From assembly GCF_000281065.1 (NCBI RefSeq), contig NZ_AKKK01000029.1, forward strand, positions 1 through 64,000: DNA of 64,000 nt, written 5' to 3'. The stretch comes from Arthrobacter sp. M2012083. GTDB lineage: Bacteria > Actinomycetota > Actinomycetes > Actinomycetales > Micrococcaceae. The notes beneath the pieces were generated by a model. It ran no database searches, was not told the DNA's origin, and saw only the letters and a list, made by a program, of their open reading frames with translations. How positions within the stretch are numbered: the stretch's first letter is position 1; each line of letters begins with the position of its first letter. Below are positions 56,420 through 64,000 of the stretch, in pieces. The position numbers and the translations under genes are program-made.

Positions 56420-58664
56420 GCTGGACCTGCCCCTCGAACGCAGGATTGGCAAGCGGTCCGCGGCCGTCATAGACAAGCACTTGGGCCTCAAAACGGCCGG
56501 AGCCTTGCTGAACTACTTTCCTCGCAGATACTTGAACCGCGGTGAGTTAACGCCCATCAGCAAGCTCCCGCTGGATGAGGAGGTCACGCTGATTGCCCGG
56601 GTGTTGTCGAACAGCACCCGCCAGATGAGGGCCCGCCGTGGTTCGATCACGGACGTGGTGGTGACGGATGAGGCTGGTGGTAGCGGTGTTCCAGGTACGT
56701 TGAAGGTCAGCTTCTTCAACGGGTTTAGGGCAAAGGCGGAACTCCTGGCCGGCCGTCGGGCCATGTTTTCAGGCAAGGTGACCCGCTACGGCGGAGCCCT
56801 CGGCTTGACCAATCCGGACTTCCTTCTGCTGGACGAGGACCCTGACGCCGAGGGTTCGGTGGATCCCGAAAAACTTGCCGCCATGCCCATTCCCATTTAT
56901 CCGGCAACGGCCAAGCTGACCAGTTGGTCCATCCATAAAGTGATCACTGCCCTGATCCAAACCATGGACCTTGATTCCTTGGAAGACCCCCTGCCGGCAA
57001 GCATCGTCCGAAGGGACGGGCTGCTCAGTGTTGCTGAGGCCTACCGTTTGATCCATTCACCCGGGATTGCCAAGGATTGGCAACGCGCTCAGGAACGCTT
57101 CCGATACCAGGAAGCGCTGGTGCTGCAAACGGCCCTGGCGCGCCGGCGTGCCCAGCTGGCTGCGGAAGAAGCCACTGCGCGCCGTCCGCGCGCGGGAGGT
57201 TTGCTCACTAAGTTTGATCAAAACCTGCCTTTTACCCTGACTGCCGGCCAATCCGCCGTCGGAAAGACGCTCGCTGAAGAGCTCGGGCGCGACACTCCCA
57301 TGAACCGGCTGCTGCAGGGTGAAGTGGGCTCGGGAAAGACGATCGTCGCACTGCGGGCCATGTTGCAGGTAGTGGACGCAGGTGGCCAGGCAGCACTCCT
57401 GGCGCCCACGGAGGTCCTGGCGGCCCAGCATTTCCACTCCATCCGGAAGACGTTGGGGGCGCTCGCTCGCGACCATATCTTTGGCGGGGCCGGCATGCTG
57501 GGCGGCGATTCCACCCAGGAAGCCGTTCAAGTGACGCTCCTGACCGGTTCCATGCCCACTGCTGCGCGGAAACAAGCAATGCTGGACGCGGCCTCCGGAA
57601 ATGCGGGGATTGTCATTGGCACGCACGCTTTGCTAAGCGATAAAACCAGCTTCCAAGACCTCGGGCTGATCGTGGTGGATGAGCAGCACCGCTTTGGTGT
57701 GGAGCAGCGCGATGCCCTCCGGGCCAAGGCGCAGCGGCCTCCACATTTGCTGGTCATGACAGCCACACCAATTCCCCGCACGGTGGCCATGACGGTTTTC
57801 GGTGACCTTGAGACCTCCATCCTTGATGAGCTTCCGGCCGGGCGTGCGCCGATTTCCACTCACGTCGTGGGGCTCGCGGAGAATCCCGGCTGGGTGGACC
57901 GCATTTGGAAGCGTTCCCGCGAAGAAATCGATTCGGGCCACCAGGTTTATGTGGTGTGCCCCAAGATCGGCTCCGACGACGACGGCGACTTCAGTCCGGG
58001 CGAAGCGGAACCCAGCGATGCCGACCTGGCGGACGAAGGCCCGGCACGGGAACTCGCCTCGGTGACCGCCGTCGTCGAAAGCCTCCTGCAGGAGCCTGCA
58101 CTGGCTGGCGTTGCGGTAGCGCCGCTCCATGGGCGGCAGGATCCGCAGGTGAAGTCAGAAACGATGGCTTCCTTCGCCTCCAACAACACCAAACTGCTGG
58201 TGTCCACCACGGTCATTGAGGTGGGCGTCGATGTCCACAACGCCACCCTCATGGTGATTCTCGATGCCGACCGCTTTGGAATCTCACAGCTCCACCAGTT
58301 GCGTGGGCGGGTAGGCCGCGGAGGTTTGCCCGGCACTTGCCTGCTAGTGACAACGCTGGAACCCGGACACCCGAGTCGTCGCCGGCTTGATGCCGTTGCT
58401 TCAACAACGGACGGCTTTGAGCTGTCCCAGGAGGACTTGAAACTCCGCCGTGAAGGCGACATTCTTGGAGCTTCGCAATCCGGCGGACGCTCCACCCTGA
58501 AGTTGCTCCGTGTCCTTGAACACGAAGACATCATTGCCCGCGCACGGACTGACGCCCAAGGGCTGGTGTCGGAAGACCCTGCCCTGCAACAACAGCCGGC
58601 ACTTGCCGCAGCAATGGATGATTATTTGAACCCGGAGAAGGAGGCGTTCCTTGAACGCGGTTAG
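56409..58664 (+). CDS. recG: ATP-dependent DNA helicase RecG
   Basis: This 751-residue helicase regresses stalled replication forks and branch-migrates Holliday junctions. The N-terminal wedge domain is followed by Walker A LLQGEVGSGKTIVALRA, DEQH box VVDEQHRFGVEQR, motif III MTATPIPRT and motif VI QLRGRVGRGG. Length is slightly above the E. coli form owing to an acidic insert near residues 520-545. The ATG at 56409 overlaps the upstream gene; an earlier in-frame ATG inside that gene is less likely. Confidence 0.96.
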   Translation: MNTELDLPLERRIGKRSAAVIDKHLGLKTAGALLNYFPRRYLNRGELTPISKLPLDEEVTLIARVLSNSTRQMRARRGSITDVVVTDEAGGSGVPGTLKVSFFNGFRAKAELLAGRRAMFSGKVTRYGGALGLTNPDFLLLDEDPDAEGSVDPEKLAAMPIPIYPATAKLTSWSIHKVITALIQTMDLDSLEDPLPASIVRRDGLLSVAEAYRLIHSPGIAKDWQRAQERFRYQEALVLQTALARRRAQLAAEEATARRPRAGGLLTKFDQNLPFTLTAGQSAVGKTLAEELGRDTPMNRLLQGEVGSGKTIVALRAMLQVVDAGGQAALLAPTEVLAAQHFHSIRKTLGALARDHIFGGAGMLGGDSTQEAVQVTLLTGSMPTAARKQAMLDAASGNAGIVIGTHALLSDKTSFQDLGLIVVDEQHRFGVEQRDALRAKAQRPPHLLVMTATPIPRTVAMTVFGDLETSILDELPAGRAPISTHVVGLAENPGWVDRIWKRSREEIDSGHQVYVVCPKIGSDDDGDFSPGEAEPSDADLADEGPARELASVTAVVESLLQEPALAGVAVAPLHGRQDPQVKSETMASFASNNTKLLVSTTVIEVGVDVHNATLMVILDADRFGISQLHQLRGRVGRGGLPGTCLLVTTLEPGHPSRRRLDAVASTTDGFELSQEDLKLRREGDILGASQSGGRSTLKLLRVLEHEDIIARARTDAQGLVSEDPALQQQPALAAAMDDYLNPEKEAFLERG

Positions 58665-58697
58665 AGGTCCATGGAAGCGCGCTCATGGAGAATTCCT

Positions 58698-59264
58698 GTG
58701 AGCCGGATCATCGCCGGGGTCGGTGGCGGGAACCCGCTGGCCAGCGTCCCGGGAACGGCGACGCGTCCCACCACGGACAGGGTCAAGGAGGCGCTCTTCT
58801 CCCGCCTGGAGTCCTTGGCAGTCATTGACGATGCCCGGGTCCTGGACCTTTATGCAGGCTCTGGATCCTTAGGCATCGAAAGTGCCAGCCGAGGGGCCCG
58901 GACTGTGGATCTGGTGGAGTTCGATGCCAAGGCAAGCGAAGTCTGCCAGCGCAATGCGGATCTGGTGAACCAACTCCTGGGCGGGAAAAAGGTCTCGGTC
59001 CATCGTTCCAAGGTGGAATCATTCCTGGAGCGTGCGGTCGATGCGGACATGTGGGATCTCGTCTTCCTTGATCCGCCCTACCCCTTGGACGAGCCTGCCT
59101 TGAGTGCTGTGCTCGCGAAGTTGGGGCCGCATTTGGACGATGCGGCCGTTGTGGTGGTGGAGCGAAGTTCGCGGAGCCCTGAGCCTGCGTGGCCCGATTC
59201 CTTGGAGTGTTTCGCCGACAAGAAGTATGGCGAAACCAAGCTGTGGTTCGCTGAGCCGGCCTAG
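58698..59264 (+). CDS. rsmD: 16S rRNA (guanine-966-N2)-methyltransferase
   Basis: This 188-residue SAM-dependent enzyme methylates G966 in the 30S subunit. SRIIAGVGGG at the N-terminus, VLDLYAGSGSLGIESASRGA as the SAM motif and FLDPPYPL as the N-methyltransferase DPPY motif are all clear. I chose the GTG at 58698, seven bases after GGAG, because it matches the family start; the ATG at 58671 would add nine residues. It is convergent with the spermidine synthase-like gene. Confidence 0.94.
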   Translation: MSRIIAGVGGGNPLASVPGTATRPTTDRVKEALFSRLESLAVIDDARVLDLYAGSGSLGIESASRGARTVDLVEFDAKASEVCQRNADLVNQLLGGKKVSVHRSKVESFLERAVDADMWDLVFLDPPYPLDEPALSAVLAKLGPHLDDAAVVVVERSSRSPEPAWPDSLECFADKKYGETKLWFAEPA

Positions 59265-59276
59265 CCGACCGTCTCG

Positions 59277-60071
59277 TTAACCCGTAATACTGTCCAGCTC
59301 GACGCCCGTGAGGACGGTTGCGGGGTGGGGGCCACGCGCCAGCAGTTGCGCCGTCCAGTCCGGGGACCACGGTTTGCAGGTGCCTACCAGGACGATGTTG
59401 CCCGGGTAGCGGCCAGCGAACATTCCCGTTTCAGCGAAGGCTGCGACGTCCGGCATGGCTTGGCGCAGCGCTGCCACCTGGCTACGGACGAGCGTCAGCG
59501 CAGGTTCATCCCCCACATTGATGATCAAAACCCCATCCGGCCGAAGCCTACTTGCTGCTTCCTCATAGAATTCCCGACAGGCAATATGGGCAGGGGCCTC
59601 CGGCCCGGAGAAGATATCGAGAATCACGACGTCGAACATCACCTCGGCCGGAAGCTCCGCCAGCGCGTCGCGGGCGTCGCCGATGTGGGTGGTCAACATG
59701 GCGCCGTCAGGCATGGGCAGCTTCTGAAGTACGAAGTCCAAGAGCTCACGCTCAAGCTCAACAGCGTATTGTTTCGAGCCCGGACGGGTGGCTTGGATGT
59801 ACCGCGCCAAGGTGAGGGCGCCGGCGCCCAGGTGCAGGGCGCTGATGGGTATTCCGGGTTCTGCAGCCAAGTCCACCACGTGCCCGATCCTGCGAAGATA
59901 CTCGTAAAAGATCTCCGAGGGGTCGGCCAGGTTCACGTGTGATTGTTCGGCGCCGCCAATGCTGAGGATGAAACCGCCGTCAACGAGGGTGTCTTTCGCG
60001 ATAGTGGCGTGCTGACCCGTGGTCCGGAGGAAGCGTGTTGCCTGGTGCTGGCCGGAGCCTCCGGCGTTCAG
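59277..60071 (-). CDS. Spermidine synthase-like (polyamine aminopropyltransferase-fold) protein with probable CTG start
   Basis: This Rossmann methyltransferase-like protein has the SpeE-type SAM region ALHLGAGALTLARYIQ, the acidic AVELERELLDF and IGDARDALAEL motifs, and VVILDIFSG. From the first usual start (GTG, 59936) it would be 219 residues, with no ribosome binding site. The frame stays open upstream and encodes GGFILSIGGAEQSHVNLADP, a plausible family N-terminal beta-hairpin. The only start-like codon there is CTG at 60071, six bases after AAGGA and overlapping the upstream aminotransferase stop as CTGA. That start gives 264 residues. Confidence 0.75.
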   Translation of the reverse strand: MNAGGSGQHQATRFLRTTGQHATIAKDTLVDGGFILSIGGAEQSHVNLADPSEIFYEYLRRIGHVVDLAAEPGIPISALHLGAGALTLARYIQATRPGSKQYAVELERELLDFVLQKLPMPDGAMLTTHIGDARDALAELPAEVMFDVVILDIFSGPEAPAHIACREFYEEAASRLRPDGVLIINVGDEPALTLVRSQVAALRQAMPDVAAFAETGMFAGRYPGNIVLVGTCKPWSPDWTAQLLARGPHPATVLTGVELDSITG

Positions 60072-61333
60072 AGCCGGTCCTTCAAGGTGGCGAGGCGTTC
60101 GGCGGCTTCCTGCAGGACGCCGGACTTCTTACAGAAGGCGAAGCGCAGCAGGCTTCGCGTACGCTCGGCTCCCTCCGGATGGCAGAACACCGGGACCGGG
60201 ATGGCTGCCACGCCTACAAGCCCTGGCAGGCGCCTTGCGAGGTCAACGGAGTCGCGGATGCCCAGCGGTGCCGTGTCCACGTTGATGAAGTAGGTGCCGC
60301 TCGGGTTGTAGACCCCGAAGCCAGCGGCCCGGAGGCCTTCGGCGAGAATGTCCCGTTTGCGGCGGAGTTGATCGGCGATGCCTGTAAAGAACTCATCGGG
60401 GAGGCCAAGGCCCACTGCGATGGCGCTCTGGAACGGGGTGCCTGAACTATAGGTCAGGAACTGCTTAACTGTACGCACTGCCGCCACCAAGTCTGCCGGC
60501 CCCGTCAGCCAGCCGATTTTCCAACCTGTGAAGGAAAACGTCTTTCCGGCGGAGGAAATAGTGATGGTGCGTTCAGCAGCGCCAGGGACCGATGTGATCG
60601 GTAGGTGCGGTACGCCGAAGGTGAGGTGCTCGTAGACTTCGTCGCTGACGATGAGGGCGCCATACTTCGCAGCCAGTTCAACAATCATGGTCAAGACGGA
60701 TTCCGGAAAGACGGCGCCCGCGGGGTTGTGCGGGTTGTTCAGGAGCACAACTCTGGTGCGGGTGCTGAAGGAGCTTTCCAACGTCGCGAGGTCGGGAAGG
60801 AAATCAGGGGCCAGCAGGGGAGCGGTGACGTGTTGGGCTCCGGCCATGCCGATGATGGCCCCGTAGGAGTCGTAGAAGGGTTCGAAGGTCAGGACTTCGT
60901 CGCCGGGCTGGATGAACGCAAGCAGCGTCGCTGCGATCGCTTCCGTTGCGCCCGTCGTGACAAGGACTTCAGTTTCGGGATCCGGGTTCAGCCCGTAAAA
61001 GCGCTGCTGGTGCGCGGCAATGGCCTCCCGCAATGCGGGAACGCCTTTGCCGGGCGCATATTGGTTGGCTCCCGCGGCAATGGCGGACTGGGCTGCCGCT
61101 TTGATTTCCGCGGGGCCGTCTTCATCGGGAAAACCCTGGCCGAGGTTGATGGCACCAGTGGACAGTGCCAAGGTGGTCATTTCCTCGAAAATGGTCACTC
61201 CCAGCGTTCCCTCGGGGGAGAGCAGGTTGGCTCCCATGGCCGCCCGCTGCCATGGTGTTGCGTTGGTACCTGCGGTGGTGCCCGCACTTATATCAAGGGA
61301 AGAATTGCTGCCTGCGGATGCCATGTCAGACAT
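60068..61333 (-). CDS. PLP-dependent aminotransferase, class I (DapC/kynurenine aminotransferase-like)
   Basis: This 421-residue fold-type I aminotransferase has INLGQGFPDEDGP near the N-terminus, the NNPHNPAGAVF substrate/PLP motif, SDEVYEHL and the PLP lysine Lys264 in SSAGKTFSFTGWKIGW. Such enzymes transaminate methionine, kynurenine or N-succinyl-diaminopimelate; the sequence alone does not decide. The first ATG was used; a second ATG three codons later is possible. Its stop overlaps the proposed start of the spermidine synthase-like gene. Confidence 0.9.
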   Translation of the reverse strand: MSDMASAGSNSSLDISAGTTAGTNATPWQRAAMGANLLSPEGTLGVTIFEEMTTLALSTGAINLGQGFPDEDGPAEIKAAAQSAIAAGANQYAPGKGVPALREAIAAHQQRFYGLNPDPETEVLVTTGATEAIAATLLAFIQPGDEVLTFEPFYDSYGAIIGMAGAQHVTAPLLAPDFLPDLATLESSFSTRTRVVLLNNPHNPAGAVFPESVLTMIVELAAKYGALIVSDEVYEHLTFGVPHLPITSVPGAAERTITISSAGKTFSFTGWKIGWLTGPADLVAAVRTVKQFLTYSSGTPFQSAIAVGLGLPDEFFTGIADQLRRKRDILAEGLRAAGFGVYNPSGTYFINVDTAPLGIRDSVDLARRLPGLVGVAAIPVPVFCHPEGAERTRSLLRFAFCKKSGVLQEAAERLATLKDRL

Positions 61334-61356
61334 GGTATCCCGGCGAAGCCATGGGG

Positions 61357-61362
61357 TAGGTT
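61357..61362 (+). promoter_or_regulatory. -10 box for leaderless coaD mRNA
   Basis: TAGGTT, six bases, then the ATG at 61369, no Shine-Dalgarno sequence. Confidence 0.5.
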
Positions 61363-61368
61363 CGTCTC

Positions 61369-61869
61369 ATGAGACGCGCGGTATGCCCTGGATCCTTTGA
61401 CCCTATCCACAATGGACATCTCGAAGTCATCGCCCGGGCCGCCGGCCTGTTCGACGAAGTCATCGTGGCCGTGTCCACCAACTACGCCAAGAAGTACAGG
61501 TTCAGTCTTGAGGACAGAATGGAAATGGCGCGGGAAACGTTGGCTTCTTTGCGCGGCATCATCGTTGAGCCGATGGGTGAAGGCCTGCTGGCGGATTACT
61601 GCCGCCACCGCGGTGTCTCAGCCATAGTCAAGGGCCTTCGTTCATCGTCGGACTTTGATTACGAGTTGCCCATGGCCACCATGAACCGCCAGCTGGCCGG
61701 CGTCGAAACCGTCTTCCTGCCTGCGGAAGCGCATTACGTGCACCTTTCCTCCACTTTGATAAAAGAGGTCAACGTCCTCGGTGGAGATATCTCCGATTTC
61801 GTCCCCAAATCCGTGCTGAAAAGGCTCCTTGCTGGCGAGCCGCCAACAGAACCGCCGCGCAAGGGGTAG
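61369..61869 (+). CDS. coaD: Phosphopantetheine adenylyltransferase
   Basis: This 166-residue nucleotidyltransferase makes dephospho-CoA from 4'-phosphopantetheine and ATP. The HxGH-type motif is GSFDPIHNGHLEV, and the C-terminal LSSTLIKEVNVLGGDIS matches the ISST motif. Length is normal. It is divergent from the aminotransferase gene and followed by the yceD-rpmF-rnc unit. Confidence 0.96.
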   Translation: MRRAVCPGSFDPIHNGHLEVIARAAGLFDEVIVAVSTNYAKKYRFSLEDRMEMARETLASLRGIIVEPMGEGLLADYCRHRGVSAIVKGLRSSSDFDYELPMATMNRQLAGVETVFLPAEAHYVHLSSTLIKEVNVLGGDISDFVPKSVLKRLLAGEPPTEPPRKG

Positions 61870-61948
61870 GCTTGTCGGGTACCTTGCGCCTTCGCGCAGA
61901 GTTCCCCAAGCTGAAACCACCGCGCATTCACGCGCGCCCGGCGTCGGT

Positions 61949-61978
61949 TTGAGTCCTCAAGCGCGATCAGGCTAAGAT
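61949..61978 (+). promoter_or_regulatory. Promoter of the yceD-rpmF-rnc operon
   Basis: TTGAGT (61949-61954), an 18-base spacer and TAAGAT (61973-61978). Transcription would begin near 61985, leaving about 27 bases before the proposed ATT start of yceD. Confidence 0.6.
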
Positions 61979-62011
61979 GGTACGTCGGTCATATGTTCTA
62001 CAGGAGTTCTC

Positions 62012-62563
62012 ATTAAGCGAGATGCAAGTTCGCCCTTGGCGCTGGTAGTCAAGGACCTTGGACGTAGTCCAGGGACCATGCGGACACTCAACGAGCATGT
62101 ACCTGCGCCAAGTGACCTTGGTGTGGCGCTCATTGGCGTAAAGGAAGGCTCGGATATCGAGCTGGATCTTCGTCTTGAGGCCGTACACGAAGGAATTCTG
62201 GTATCCGGAACCGTAGTCGTCGAAGTAACCGGCGAATGCGGTCGATGCCTGGATCCCCTTGCGTATGACCTTGAGGTCAATGTGCAAGAACTTTTCTTCT
62301 ATGAAGGTGTTGAGCTTTCAGGCGAAGAAGACGATGAAGAGCAACGTCGAGTCGAGTACGATCTAATCGATCTTGAGCCGGTGTTGCGGGACGCAGTTGT
62401 CACTATGCTGCCGTTCCAGCCGGTGTGCCGGGAAGACTGCCAGGGCCTGTGTTCCGAATGTGGAGCGCGCCTGGAAGACGAGCCGGGGCACCACCACGAG
62501 GTCATTGACCCTCGCTGGGCTGCCCTAGCTGATCTGGCTAAGACTGACCGGCAAACCGATTAG
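62012..62563 (+). CDS. yceD: YceD/DUF177 protein, probable ATT start
   Basis: This protein of about 183 residues belongs to DUF177, whose gene is usually co-transcribed with rpmF and has been linked to 23S rRNA or ribosome metabolism. Four cysteine-rich spots (GECGRCLDPL, VCREDCQGLCSECG) match the family. The first TTG (62036) has no ribosome binding site and would remove part of the conserved start SSPLALVVKDLGRSPGTM. ATT at 62012 lies five bases after a strong AGGAG and includes it. No ATG or GTG is in frame there. Confidence 0.85.
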   Translation: MKRDASSPLALVVKDLGRSPGTMRTLNEHVPAPSDLGVALIGVKEGSDIELDLRLEAVHEGILVSGTVVVEVTGECGRCLDPLAYDLEVNVQELFFYEGVELSGEEDDEEQRRVEYDLIDLEPVLRDAVVTMLPFQPVCREDCQGLCSECGARLEDEPGHHHEVIDPRWAALADLAKTDRQTD

Positions 62564-62596
62564 TAAGTGTTCGTCTAAGAGAGAAATGAGATAGCC

Positions 62597-62800
62597 GTGG
62601 CTGTTCCCAAGCGGAAAATGTCTCGCGCAAATACACGCGCCCGCCGTGCCCAGTGGAAGGCAACTGCCCCCAACTTGGTCAAGACCATCGAAAACGGTCA
62701 GGTTACCTACAGCCTGCCGCACCAGGCAAAGGTCGTCACTGACTCTGCTGGCACCGCGCTGTTCCTTGAATACAAGGGCCGCAAGGTCGCAGACGCCTAA
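62597..62800 (+). CDS. rpmF: 50S ribosomal protein L32
   Basis: This 67-residue protein begins [20 protein letters not shown], the conserved L32 start. It has no cysteine, so it is the zinc-free form. The start is a GTG at 62597. It sits between yceD and rnc as in many actinobacteria. Confidence 0.96.
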   Translation: MAVPKRKMSRANTRARRAQWKATAPNLVKTIENGQVTYSLPHQAKVVTDSAGTALFLEYKGRKVADA

Positions 62801-62823
62801 TCTGCCGTACAGGCTGACTAAGG

Positions 62824-63534
62824 ATGTCTTCAACTGAAGAGCTTCTGAAGCGTCTCGGTGTCTCGATTGACACCGAGACGCTTCGTCTTGCTCTGACACA
62901 TCGCTCATACGCGTATGAGAACGGCGGGATTCCCACCAACGAGCGCCTCGAGTTCCTCGGCGACTCCATCCTGGGATTTTCCGTGACCGATTCTCTCTAC
63001 CGTGAGAACCCCTCGCTGCCCGAAGGAGAGCTCGCCAAGCGACGCTCGGCCGTTGTCAGTACGCGCGCACTGGCCGGGATTGGCCGGCAAATCGGTGTGG
63101 GCGAGTTTATTTACCTCGGGCAAGGCGAGAAGCTTACCGACGGCAAGAACAAGGCCTCCATCCTGGCAGACACCATGGAAGCCCTGATCGGGGCCACGTA
63201 TCTCTCGAACGACATCGAGACCGCACGCCAACTGGTCATGCGCCTGGTAGGACCGCTCCTCAAGGACGCAGGTGCGCTTGGGGCGGGGACTGACTGGAAG
63301 ACGAGCATCCAGGAACTCACGGCCAGTCGGCAGCTGGGCGCCATCCACTACGCCGTGGAAGGTTCAGGGCCGGACCATGCCCGGACATTCGAGGCAGTAC
63401 TGAACATCGGCGGAACTCCCTACGGCCGGGGCTCGGGCCACTCCAAGAAAGAAGCGGAGCAGGAAGCCGCCGCTGATGCCTGGCGTGCTCTGACCGCCCT
63501 GGATCCCACTACTGCCGGTCCTGCTTCCTCCTGA
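62824..63534 (+). CDS. rnc: Ribonuclease III
   Basis: This 236-residue enzyme cuts double-stranded RNA in rRNA precursors and mRNAs. The catalytic signature is [18 protein letters not shown], with the second acidic site in [12 protein letters not shown]; a C-terminal dsRBD contains [20 protein letters not shown]. The ATG is 23 bases after rpmF. Codons 9-20 lie in a perfect 16-bp hairpin, a possible substrate for the enzyme itself. mutM follows six bases after the stop. Confidence 0.97.
   Translation: MSSTEELLKRLGVSIDTETLRLALTHRSYAYENGGIPTNERLEFLGDSILGFSVTDSLYRENPSLPEGELAKRRSAVVSTRALAGIGRQIGVGEFIYLGQGEKLTDGKNKASILADTMEALIGATYLSNDIETARQLVMRLVGPLLKDAGALGAGTDWKTSIQELTASRQLGAIHYAVEGSGPDHARTFEAVLNIGGTPYGRGSGHSKKEAEQEAAADAWRALTALDPTTAGPASS
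62847..62884 (+). promoter_or_regulatory. Perfect 16-bp mRNA hairpin at the start of rnc
   Basis: GAAGCGTCTCGGTGTC (62847-62862) is followed by TCGATT and then GACACCGAGACGCTTC (62869-62884), an exact complement. The stem starts 23 bases after the rnc start codon. An uninterrupted 16-bp duplex is long enough for RNase III cleavage and could also slow translation. The function is inferred. Confidence 0.6.
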
Positions 63535-63540
63535 ACCCGG

Positions 63541-64000
63541 ATGCCTGAACTTCCCGAGGTAGAGGTAGTCCGACGCGGCTTGGCCCGGTGGGTCCGTGGC
63601 CGAACCATCACCGGCGTGGACGTCGTCGACCCGCGCTCCATCCGACGACAATTACTTGGAACCGAAGACTTCATCGGGAATCTTGAGCAAGCCACTGTGA
63701 TGGACGTCGTGCGGCGTGGGAAGTTCCTTTGGATGCCCCTGGCCATGTCCGGCATACCCGGGACCGCAACTGACCCCGGGACTTCGCCGTACGTCAGGGA
63801 CGGCCTCCCTAAGGTCGCGTTGATGGCGCATCTGGGAATGAGCGGCCAACTGCTGATGCAAGACCCTGAAGTACCGGATGAAAAGCACCTCAAAGTCAGG
63901 ATTAGTCTCAGTTCCGTGGATGGTATGCCGGAGCAGTTGCGGTTCGTGGACCAGAGAATTTTCGGCGGCCTGTTCGTGACGTCCCTGGTGCCAACTGTCG
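63541..64000 (+). CDS. mutM: Formamidopyrimidine-DNA glycosylase, N-terminal part (3' end outside window)
   Basis: The ATG at 63541 opens MPELPEVEVVRRGLARWVRG, the Fpg signature with catalytic Pro2 and Glu3. ALMAHLGMSGQLL and LRFVDQRIFGGLFV are further family blocks. About 153 residues are visible; the helix-two-turn-helix and zinc finger lie beyond the window. The enzyme removes 8-oxoguanine. A 20-residue stretch rich in Gly, Pro and Thr (GIPGTATDPGTSPYVRDGLP) is a small insert. Confidence 0.95.
   Translation, partial: MPELPEVEVVRRGLARWVRGRTITGVDVVDPRSIRRQLLGTEDFIGNLEQATVMDVVRRGKFLWMPLAMSGIPGTATDPGTSPYVRDGLPKVALMAHLGMSGQLLMQDPEVPDEKHLKVRISLSSVDGMPEQLRFVDQRIFGGLFVTSLVPTV

Noticed and set aside
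59265..59276. Possible truncation of the spermidine synthase-like gene into a pseudogene
   Set aside because: The frame is intact through all core motifs; only the start codon is unusual, so a CTG start is a simpler explanation.

Overview
The window is 64 kb of high-GC actinobacterial chromosome. Protein sequences, the gene order (ilvD, ilvBNC, serA; leuB, ilvE; gltX; ltbR, leuCD; murA, plsC, gpsA, ddl, thiL, recG, rsmD; coaD, yceD, rpmF, rnc, mutM) and the promoter style (TANNNT boxes, many placed for leaderless mRNAs) fit a Micrococcaceae genome of the Arthrobacter/Paenarthrobacter type. I see no insertion sequence, prophage, CRISPR array or other mobile element. This is core chromosome, with the interest mainly in regulation and gene starts.

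Layout. 1-5.0 kb: the end of an ArsB-like transporter, DUF1684, a lipoprotein, a transglutaminase-like protein and a MarR/luciferase-like oxidoreductase operon. 5.1-15.7 kb: an RND exporter, mqo, an orphan peptide-binding lipoprotein, tRNA-Leu, bcp, marR, two identical tRNA-Lys genes, a sugar dehydrogenase lipoprotein and a repeat-rich one-pass membrane protein. 15.9-24.4 kb: a LysR regulator, ilvD, an attenuator-controlled ilvBNC operon and serA. 24.6-35.1 kb: an ABC exporter, metG, and a two-component system next to a second FtsX/MacB-type ABC exporter. 35.2-42.2 kb: leuB, ilvE, an MBL-fold hydrolase, an FAH-family enzyme, gltX, a HAD phosphatase, tRNA-Gln and tRNA-Glu. 42.2-46.2 kb: two overlapping dynamin-like GTPase genes and DUF1697. 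46.2-49.1 kb: ltbR divergent from leuCD. 49.3-64 kb: housekeeping genes for cell wall, phospholipid, thiamine, CoA, DNA repair, ribosome and RNA processing, with mutM cut by the window end.

Working together. The window carries most of branched-chain amino acid synthesis (ilvD, ilvB, ilvN, ilvC, leuB, leuC, leuD, ilvE) spread over three loci. The ilv locus has a 17-residue Val/Ile/Leu-rich leader peptide and a strong terminator. The ilvB and leuC promoters share TGAGA/TCTCA inverted repeats that may be sites for the IclR-type regulator LtbR/NdgR encoded here. gltX lies just upstream of the two tRNAs that GluRS charges in bacteria lacking GlnRS.

Observations most worth checking are: a perfect 16-bp hairpin inside the first codons of rnc, suggesting RNase III self-cleavage; two genes whose conserved N-termini lie upstream of any ATG/GTG/TTG (a CTG start for a spermidine-synthase-like gene, an ATT start for yceD); a recurrent -10 box exactly 6-7 nt before start codons; and a GTPase pair of unknown function in which one partner has a degenerate G4 motif.
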